Part shown: piece by piece, positions 7,046 to 10,565 of the stretch
Position numbering within the stretch: the stretch's first letter is position 1
Layout: every line of letters starts with the position of its first letter
Assembly: GCA_937874815.1 (NCBI GenBank)
Contig: CALNBW010000209.1
Location: forward strand, 1 to 10,565
Reading direction: 5' to 3'
Length of the DNA stretch: 10,565 nucleotides
Origin: an uncultured Bacillota bacterium
GTDB taxonomy: Bacteria > Bacillota > UBA994 > UBA5500
Notes under the pieces: generated by a model
Databases searched by the model: none
What the model was told of the DNA's origin: nothing
What the model saw: only the letters and a program-made list of their open reading frames with translations
Translations under genes and position numbers: made by a program

Positions 7046-7410
7046 GGCTTTGCCTGCTTCACAAATGCTATCAGATCATCTTCCGCTTTCTTAGCATCAT
7101 CAGTAGCCGGCACCATGTCAAACAATTGTTTGCAGACGGAGGTGTAGCGGTTGATCATAGCGCTGTAAGTCTTGGTTGCCGGGTGCTCGCGCTTAAACTT
7201 CTGAGATCCCTGCTCGAACCACTCTAGTGGGCCTTCTTGATCAATAATGTAACGGGTCTCCTCTAGGGTCACCCGCATCCATGCGGCCTCCTGCACCAGC
7301 CCCTCTATGGCCTTCTGCCGTTCCTTCGGTAAAGCACGGAAGAGCTTGCGAAGTTTGGCCATCTCCTTCTTTCTCTGTTTTTCTTTCTCGACCGGATCAT
7401 AAAGCCGCAC
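7042..7410 (-). CDS. Terminase small subunit (probable)
   Basis: This is a 122-aa, helix-rich, charged protein with a GTG start at 7410 and GGTGGTGA 6 bases upstream. It overlaps the large-terminase ATG by 4 bases. The N-terminal KEKQRKKEMAKLRKLFRALP is basic. The middle AAWMRVTLEETRYIIDQEGP and the C-terminal YSAMINRYTSVCKQLFDMVP match a pattern common in P27-like small terminases of Bacillota phages ('A-F-M-R-x-x-L-x-x-L-x-x-x-I-x-x-x-G' ... 'Y-x-x-x-I-x-x-Y-x-x-x-x-K-x-L-x-x-L-L-P'). Small subunits bind the packaging site and position the large subunit. The assignment rests mainly on this pattern and on the invariant position before the large subunit. Confidence 0.82.
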   Translation of the reverse strand: MRLYDPVEKEKQRKKEMAKLRKLFRALPKERQKAIEGLVQEAAWMRVTLEETRYIIDQEGPLEWFEQGSQKFKREHPATKTYSAMINRYTSVCKQLFDMVPATDDAKKAEDDLIAFVKQAKP

Positions 7411-7427
7411 ATTATTTCACCACCCTT

Positions 7428-7522
7428 TACCCCCCCCTCATGTGGAAATTCATTCCGGGGTATTTGAAGCTTGCCGCATGGTCCCTAGGGGGTACGCGGA
7501 ACATCCTCACCTGGGGGGGTAT
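7428..7522 (-). repeat. Iterated TACCCC motifs with a 9-bp inverted repeat at the HNH-terminase junction
   Basis: On the minus strand TACCCCCCC (7521-7513), TACCCCC (7494-7488) and TACCCC (7462-7457) recur about 27 and 32 bases apart. A run of eight G ending in GGGGGGGTA (7436-7428) is the exact inverse of the first copy, giving a 9-bp inverted repeat around 76 bases. A CCCTAGGG palindrome (7483-7490) lies inside. The copies span the HNH 3' end and the 74-base gap before the small terminase. Clustered repeats next to terminase genes can be terminase-binding or cos elements; that role is inference. Confidence 0.4.
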
Positions 7523-7802
7523 ATATCACGTTACCATCGGCATCGAAGGCAATCCCGTCAGCTGTTAGCGGTGCCGCATTGTGTTCCTTGCTATGGCATG
7601 TAGGGCACAGCAGCTCTAAGTTCTCCCAGGCCAAGGTGACAGCTGGATCACCAATGTTCAATGGGGTCAGGTACTCCTTGTGATGCACCTCATAGCCAGG
7701 TGACCCACACCGCTCACAGATCCCATGCCGGGAAATAAAAAAAGCATCGCGACATTGCCGCCATGCTTTCGATTTATAGAATGACTTTGCCCAAGGTTGC
7801 AC
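7485..7802 (-). CDS. HNH endonuclease, packaging-associated type
   Basis: This is a 105-aa protein. Its GTG start at 7802 has GAGGTG 5 bases upstream and lies 19 bases after the preceding stop. It shows a complete HNH (beta-beta-alpha-metal) layout: WAKSFYKSKAWRQCRDAFF, then structural zinc ligands C29-x2-C32 and C66-x2-C69, catalytic pair H40-H41, N61 (ENL) and H70/H74 (CPTCHSKEH). Small HNH proteins beside the small terminase are widespread in cos-type long-tailed phages. HK97 gp74 is the known example, stimulating terminase cleavage at cos. Position and completeness favour that role over a homing endonuclease. The C-terminal 30 residues are variable and contain a run of seven C in the coding strand, a possible slippage site. 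A 3'-overhang cos packaging mode is therefore inferred. Confidence 0.9.
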   Translation of the reverse strand: MQPWAKSFYKSKAWRQCRDAFFISRHGICERCGSPGYEVHHKEYLTPLNIGDPAVTLAWENLELLCPTCHSKEHNAAPLTADGIAFDADGNVIYTPPGEDVPRTP

Positions 7803-7821
7803 TGGTTCACCTCACATTTGG

Positions 7822-8709
7822 CTAAGCTCTAAATACCTCATGTGTTAAACAGAAAGCACACTCACCTTCGTCCTCAACATCTTCTCGCCAACTACAAAGC
7901 TCTGCCGGAGTAAGAGTAGCGTAGATAAATGGGGCTTCATCAAACCTATGCACCAGCATTTCTAACACACATGTAAACCTTTCGCCAACAAGGTTCTGCA
8001 TACAGAGCCCAACCTCTACATGAATCGTTTGGTCCTTTGTGGGACACTCTGGCACATTGATTATCACCACAAGCACCGGTTGCCCAGGGTCAACATCTGT
8101 TGCGAAACTAAGCATATTCGTCTTGAACTGTCCATTGATTTTCACTTTGCGACATATTAGGTTTCGGATTGTCTTTTCACCAATATTTTTTAGTAGAACA
8201 GCGTAAGACGATCTATGTTTATCAAAAAGCTGTAGATGATCCACTACAGGCTCATAATGGTCTAGTGCAGTTGCTTGAAGAGCCCAGCCATGTTTTTGAA
8301 TATCATTTTGCACTCTGTCTCGAGGTATGTTACAGGCGTGCAAGGGCTGTAAAACTAAAGCTGGCCAGTACTTGCTAACCTCTATCCGTTTGAGCACGTC
8401 AAGCGCGTTCATCATATCAGCTGTAAGATCCTTAACCTGGGACTGCAATCTATAATAAGCTTCAGCGGACTGGTCAGACAACAGCTTGTACTCCTTATTC
8501 TGGCGCAAAGCAATATAACTCAGCACAATAGTTGCCACTGCACCGAAGTAGGACCCATAGAAAGCAAACCATGTTTCTTTTGAGAACCTAAACGGAATCT
8601 TAAAGTACAAAATGCCCCCATTCATGATAACCCTTTCTGTCAGGAAAGGAATGAATAAAGCAATGAACGCTAATGTCAGATACTTTATTAGGCGACGTAT
8701 AAAGCTCAT
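7822..8709 (-). CDS. Two-helix membrane protein of unknown function, candidate phage cargo (moron) gene
   Basis: The open frame begins at a TTG (8751), but the ATG at 8709 has GGGAGG 7 bases upstream, giving 295 aa. I do not recognise an established family. Helix 1 spans about residues 7-23 after a basic N-terminus (SFIRRLIKYL). Helix 2 spans about 46-68 (FAFYGSYFGAVATIVLSYIA) and is followed by basic residues, so both termini should be cytoplasmic. A coiled coil (about 70-110) leads to a beta-rich domain in which SYAVLLKNIGEKTIRNL (168-184) resembles an Ig-like 'N-x-G' strand turn. The last 15 residues hold CAFC and a His. Hand counts give 20/60 GC at 8161-8220 and 23/60 at 8581-8640, against 31/60 at 5941-6000 in the large terminase, suggesting later acquisition. 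It sits between a terminator and the HNH gene. Superinfection exclusion or host defence is possible but unproven. Confidence 0.75.
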   Translation of the reverse strand: MSFIRRLIKYLTLAFIALFIPFLTERVIMNGGILYFKIPFRFSKETWFAFYGSYFGAVATIVLSYIALRQNKEYKLLSDQSAEAYYRLQSQVKDLTADMMNALDVLKRIEVSKYWPALVLQPLHACNIPRDRVQNDIQKHGWALQATALDHYEPVVDHLQLFDKHRSSYAVLLKNIGEKTIRNLICRKVKINGQFKTNMLSFATDVDPGQPVLVVIINVPECPTKDQTIHVEVGLCMQNLVGERFTCVLEMLVHRFDEAPFIYATLTPAELCSWREDVEDEGECAFCLTHEVFRA

Positions 8710-8754
8710 CAATAGGCCTCCCACGCATTGATATTCAAACAAAGGAGCCAAGCA

Positions 8755-8814
8755 TGTCAGCTTATACTACAATAAACATGCGAAAGCCTATGATTCTTTC
8801 TACAAGATGATTCT
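8755..8814 (-). promoter_or_regulatory. Candidate activator-dependent late promoter region
   Basis: On the minus strand a TATAAG -10-like hexamer occupies 8766-8761. The position 17 bases upstream reads AGGCTT (8789-8784), a poor -35. Immediately upstream are two copies of AGAATCAT (8797-8790 and 8814-8807), 17 bp apart. With a start near 8754 the copies would be centred near -40 and -57, a plausible activator arrangement. An alternative core is CTGACA (8760-8755), 18 bases, GAATAT (8736-8731). The gap lies between the terminator and the first gene of the downstream unit. The boxes are visible; promoter activity is inferred. Confidence 0.35.
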
Positions 8815-8838
8815 AATCTCCTTTGTCCTAGGGGATAG

Positions 8839-8870
8839 AAAAAGGGCCCTAGCATCAGCCAGGAGCCCCT
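8839..8870 (-). terminator. Rho-independent terminator after the zinc-ribbon gene
   Basis: On the minus strand GGGCTCCTGGC (8868-8858), loop TGAT, GCTAGGGCCC (8853-8844) forms a 10-bp stem with one bulged C and two G-U pairs. It is extended by A-U and G-U pairs at the base and followed by TTTTT (8843-8839). On the plus strand the G-U pairs become mismatches and no T run follows, so it acts in the gene direction. It closes the regulator block about 80 bases after the zinc-ribbon stop codon. Confidence 0.75.
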
Positions 8871-8947
8871 GCATCCCTTCGGACTATACAACTTGTCCCA
8901 CTACCATGTTAGCCCATTTCAAATCATTTGTGGTGTATCACAGCAAA

Positions 8948-9256
8948 TTACTTCTTGCCATCCACAGCCATCAGCAAAAGATGCATTGCTTTACCAAGCG
9001 CTTCTTTATCCTTTAACCACTTCTTATATGTGCGCTCTGCCTGTTTAGGGTTAGCTAATCGTTGGCTATCGTATTTCAGCCGCAACTGATTAAGCTTCTC
9101 CTGCAACTTCTTTATGGCAGGGTTGCAGTAGTAAGTCGTATATTCTTCGCCGCATTCACTACAGCTGAAGTAGTTCCGCTCGACCTTATTAGCAAGGTAC
9201 TGAACCTGTGGTCTTAACACGAACCGAGCACCACATTTGTCGCAAGTGACAAGCAT
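8948..9256 (-). CDS. Zinc-ribbon and coiled-coil small phage protein, function unknown
   Basis: The frame can open at a GTG (9259), but the ATG at 9256 overlaps the preceding stop (TGATG) and has GGAGGGG 8 bases upstream, giving 102 aa. The N-terminal third holds two CxxC pairs, C5-x2-C8 (LVTCDKCGARF) and C32-x2-C35 (FSCSECGEEY), plus C44, a zinc-ribbon arrangement. Residues about 46-95 form a charged helix, probably a coiled coil (AIKKLQEKLNQLRLKYDSQR). Similar small proteins occur among late-early genes of Bacillota phages, often near the late activator, but I know of no proven role. A DNA- or RNA-polymerase-binding function is only a guess. It is the last gene before the terminator and appears intact. 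Confidence 0.75.
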   Translation of the reverse strand: MLVTCDKCGARFVLRPQVQYLANKVERNYFSCSECGEEYTTYYCNPAIKKLQEKLNQLRLKYDSQRLANPKQAERTYKKWLKDKEALGKAMHLLLMAVDGKK

Positions 9257-9768
9257 CACAGTAGCCCCTCCTTAGCGGCCATCCTAGCCGCATACTCAAC
9301 TATCCGCTCCCACCAGACCCAGAACGTGCGCCTGCTATCAATCCAATGGCGCTCAGCTGGTTGACGCGTCAATCGAGCCATGGTCTCGGCGTAGTCTCTT
9401 TGCACCCGCACCACCCAGCCTTGGCTACCTCTTGCGTGCCGATACTCTCGCCGGACTCTCAGGTAAACCCGCAACTTCTGTGGCAGTTTACGCTCAACTT
9501 CCTCAACAAGCTTTAGCCACTGCTCACGCTCCCGCAGCTCCGCTAGTTTTACACCTTGAAGGCCAGTCGGGTCACCAACGCCAGGCCCCTTGAGGCCGTC
9601 AAACAAGCTGGGGGAAGTAGTACGGATAATCTCTGCCCGATCGTTCTCATATTCTATCAGCCGATCCTCGTAGAATAGCAACCAGCCTTCGACCCGCTTG
9701 TTCTCTTTCTTAGCTATCTGGTCAATGGTTTGTGCCTCCCGCAAGTCTCTTCCCCCTTTATGCTTCAC
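9256..9768 (-). CDS. Probable RinA/ArpU-like late-gene transcriptional regulator
   Basis: The full frame gives 170 aa from a GTG at 9768 that overlaps the preceding stop (GTGA). That GTG has no clear Shine-Dalgarno, while a TTG at 9744 has GGGGGA 6 bases upstream, so the true product may be 162 aa. The layout resembles RinA/ArpU-type activators: an N-terminal helix around YEDRLIEYENDRAEIIRTTS, a linker FDGLKGPGVGDPTGLQGVKL ('...D-P-T-G-x-x-x-x-x-L'), a helix EQWLKLVEEVERKLPQKLRV ('V-x-x-x-L-P-x-x-x-R'), and a C-terminal segment that could be a helix-turn-helix ending in SRRTFWVWWERIVEYAARMA. Such proteins activate the packaging/structural operon in Bacillota phages, and this gene lies just before that operon. 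The match is by pattern only; a sigma-70 region-4-like protein is the nearest alternative. Confidence 0.55.
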   Translation of the reverse strand: MKHKGGRDLREAQTIDQIAKKENKRVEGWLLFYEDRLIEYENDRAEIIRTTSPSLFDGLKGPGVGDPTGLQGVKLAELREREQWLKLVEEVERKLPQKLRVYLRVRREYRHARGSQGWVVRVQRDYAETMARLTRQPAERHWIDSRRTFWVWWERIVEYAARMAAKEGLL

Positions 9769-9995
9769 TTTTTAGGACATCTTACCGCTCTCTTCGCCAG
9801 GTTGAAGGATTCTGCAGTTTTAAACAACTGCTTGTTCACCTCTACTACAAACTTCCTGAGCGCAGCATTTGCCCTTTCACTAGCTTCGACCAGCGTCGCT
9901 GGTTTGCTTGTTGTGTATTCAAGTTTAGACGCAGGACTTTCGTTGCAGGATAGCATTTCATAGGGTCCGCAGCCGCCCTCCCGGTAGCATTTCAC
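9765..9995 (-). CDS. Small Cys-containing phage protein, unidentified
   Basis: This is a 76-aa protein with a GTG start at 9995 overlapping the preceding stop (GTGA); its own stop overlaps the next GTG. The N-terminus MKCYREGGCGPYEMLSCNES has Cys at positions 3, 9 and 17, followed by PASKLEY, which looks like a small metal-binding or disulfide motif with perhaps one ligand missing. The rest (about 34-70) is a basic helix rich in Ala, Lys and Arg. I do not recognise a function. The overlapping start and stop and the lack of any gap support it being a real member of the same transcription unit. The plus strand is also open here in two frames, but those have no ribosome site or context. Confidence 0.6.
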   Translation of the reverse strand: MKCYREGGCGPYEMLSCNESPASKLEYTTSKPATLVEASERANAALRKFVVEVNKQLFKTAESFNLAKRAVRCPKK

Positions 9996-10300
9996 GGCTG
10001 CACCTCCAATTGCATGTCTAGCATCAACTGTTGCGGCTGGCGTACGTAGTCGACAACCTCGCCCCAGGTGATTAAGCTTCGGCGGCTATCATCGCGGCTT
10101 CTAACATCCAATCCGCGCTGCACGCCGTTGACCCAAGGAGTGTATGGGCCACAGCGGCCTGCGTGCAACCTGCGTTCTTTTAGAATCCTTATGGCTGCAG
10201 CCCTTGTTTTTGCAGCTGACAGTTGGTCTACTATGCCGTGCAGTGCCCATTGAATCGCATACGCCCACTCTTTATCTGTAATTTCACACCTGGCACTCAT
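9992..10300 (-). CDS. Hypothetical phage protein, 102 aa
   Basis: The ATG at 10300 overlaps the stop of the preceding coiled-coil gene (ATGA). The protein starts MSARCEITDKEWAYAIQWAL and has a helical N-terminal half, a central basic segment (RILKERRLHAGRCGPYTPWV), and a C-terminal part SLITWGEVVDYVRQPQQ. The 'I-T-W-x-E-V' segment recurs in small uncharacterised phage proteins, but I cannot assign a role. No membrane segment or signal peptide is visible. It belongs to the compact block of small genes upstream of the putative late regulator. Confidence 0.6.
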   Translation of the reverse strand: MSARCEITDKEWAYAIQWALHGIVDQLSAAKTRAAAIRILKERRLHAGRCGPYTPWVNGVQRGLDVRSRDDSRRSLITWGEVVDYVRQPQQLMLDMQLEVQP

Positions 10301-10565
10301 GACACAGCCCCCCGGATCACCCGCTCAAGCCGGTCCTGCAGCATCCTATTGCGAATTTTGGCATCCTCCAGTTGCACTTCTAGGTTTATCACCTGTTCGC
10401 GCAGCTCAGTGTTCCGTTGACCAAGCACTTGCATTTTTGCTATGTAGTCCTTTACCTCTGCTTCAAGCACTTGCTGCCTGACATCAGTAAAAATGCGCTT
10501 AACTAAGCCCTTCCGCTCCATGGCATATATCAGCCGCTCAGCTTGACTAGGAGTTATGCCATCTA
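10297..10565 (-). CDS. Coiled-coil phage protein, 5' end outside the window
   Basis: A minus-strand ATG lies at 10521 (74 aa), but the same frame stays open upstream to the window edge. It adds DGITPSQAERLIYA before that Met, so the true start is probably beyond 10565; no Shine-Dalgarno precedes the ATG at 10521. The segment GITPSQAERLIYAMERKGLV could be a short helix pair. From about IFTDVRQQVLEAEVKDYIAK to the end the protein is one long amphipathic helix with Leu/Ile/Val heptads and many Glu, Gln and Arg, a clear coiled coil. Function is unknown. Its stop overlaps the next ATG, so it is part of the same operon. Confidence 0.65.
   Translation of the reverse strand, partial: DGITPSQAERLIYAMERKGLVKRIFTDVRQQVLEAEVKDYIAKMQVLGQRNTELREQVINLEVQLEDAKIRNRMLQDRLERVIRGAVS

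Noticed and set aside
7485..7802. HNH protein as a selfish homing endonuclease
   Set aside because: It is free-standing, small, next to the small terminase and has the layout of packaging-associated HNH proteins; no gene around it is interrupted.
8710..8751. 14-residue N-terminal extension of the membrane protein from a TTG start
   Set aside because: The TTG has no Shine-Dalgarno, whereas the internal ATG at 8709 has GGGAGG at 7-base spacing and begins just before the first membrane helix.
8807..9016. Plus-strand open frame covering the terminator and the zinc-ribbon 3' end
   Set aside because: It has no Shine-Dalgarno, overlaps a supported terminator and the end of a good minus-strand gene, and its protein has no recognisable features.
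9730..9963. Two overlapping plus-strand open frames opposite the small Cys-containing protein
   Set aside because: They mirror each other in different frames, have no ribosome site, and lie opposite a minus-strand gene tied to both neighbours by GTGA overlaps.
1..10565. CRISPR array, tRNA, integrase, attachment site or insertion sequence
   Set aside because: I saw no regularly spaced repeats, cloverleaf, recombinase motifs or terminal inverted repeats with a transposase.

Overview
This window is almost wholly a tailed-phage or prophage segment: the packaging, head and head-tail joining module of an HK97-type siphovirus. Every gene I can support lies on the minus strand, so the genetic order runs from the right end (10565) to the left (1). 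Many genes have GGAGG-like or GGTGGTGA-like Shine-Dalgarno sequences, and GTG starts are common. This suggests a Bacillota (Firmicutes) host or phage of moderate GC content, but no host gene is present, so the host cannot be named and prophage versus free phage cannot be decided.

Right block (about 8948-10565): five small genes joined by 1-4 base stop/start overlaps. They are a coiled-coil protein cut by the window edge, two unidentified small proteins, a protein resembling the RinA/ArpU-type late-gene activators, and a Cys4 zinc-ribbon/coiled-coil protein. A good intrinsic terminator (about 8839-8870) closes this unit.

Control gap (about 8710-8838): no gene. It holds a TATAAG -10-like box without a good -35 and, just upstream, two copies of an 8-bp direct repeat 17 bp apart. 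This is the layout expected of an activator-dependent late promoter.

Middle block (7485-8709): an AT-richer gene for a membrane protein with two predicted helices and a soluble C-terminal domain. It is not a structural or packaging protein and is the best cargo ('moron') candidate. A small HNH endonuclease of the packaging-associated type follows.

Packaging and head (2378-7410): small terminase, large terminase, portal, prohead protease and major capsid protein, in canonical order. A minus-transcript-specific 13-bp hairpin follows the capsid gene. The HNH/small-terminase junction carries repeated TACCCC motifs and a 9-bp inverted repeat, and could include cos.

Head-tail joining and tail (1-2313): gp6-like connector, head-tail adaptor, HK97 gp10-like protein, DUF3168-type tail terminator, tail tube protein and tail assembly chaperone. 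The chaperone gene ends with a textbook -1 programmed frameshift site: GGGAAAC at 144-150 followed by a 9-bp hairpin. The -1 frame is open to the window edge and encodes a GT-type extension.

I did not find a clearly new multi-gene system. The parts that known phage biology does not fully explain are the membrane protein with its control region, the post-capsid hairpin and the repeats at the HNH-terminase junction.
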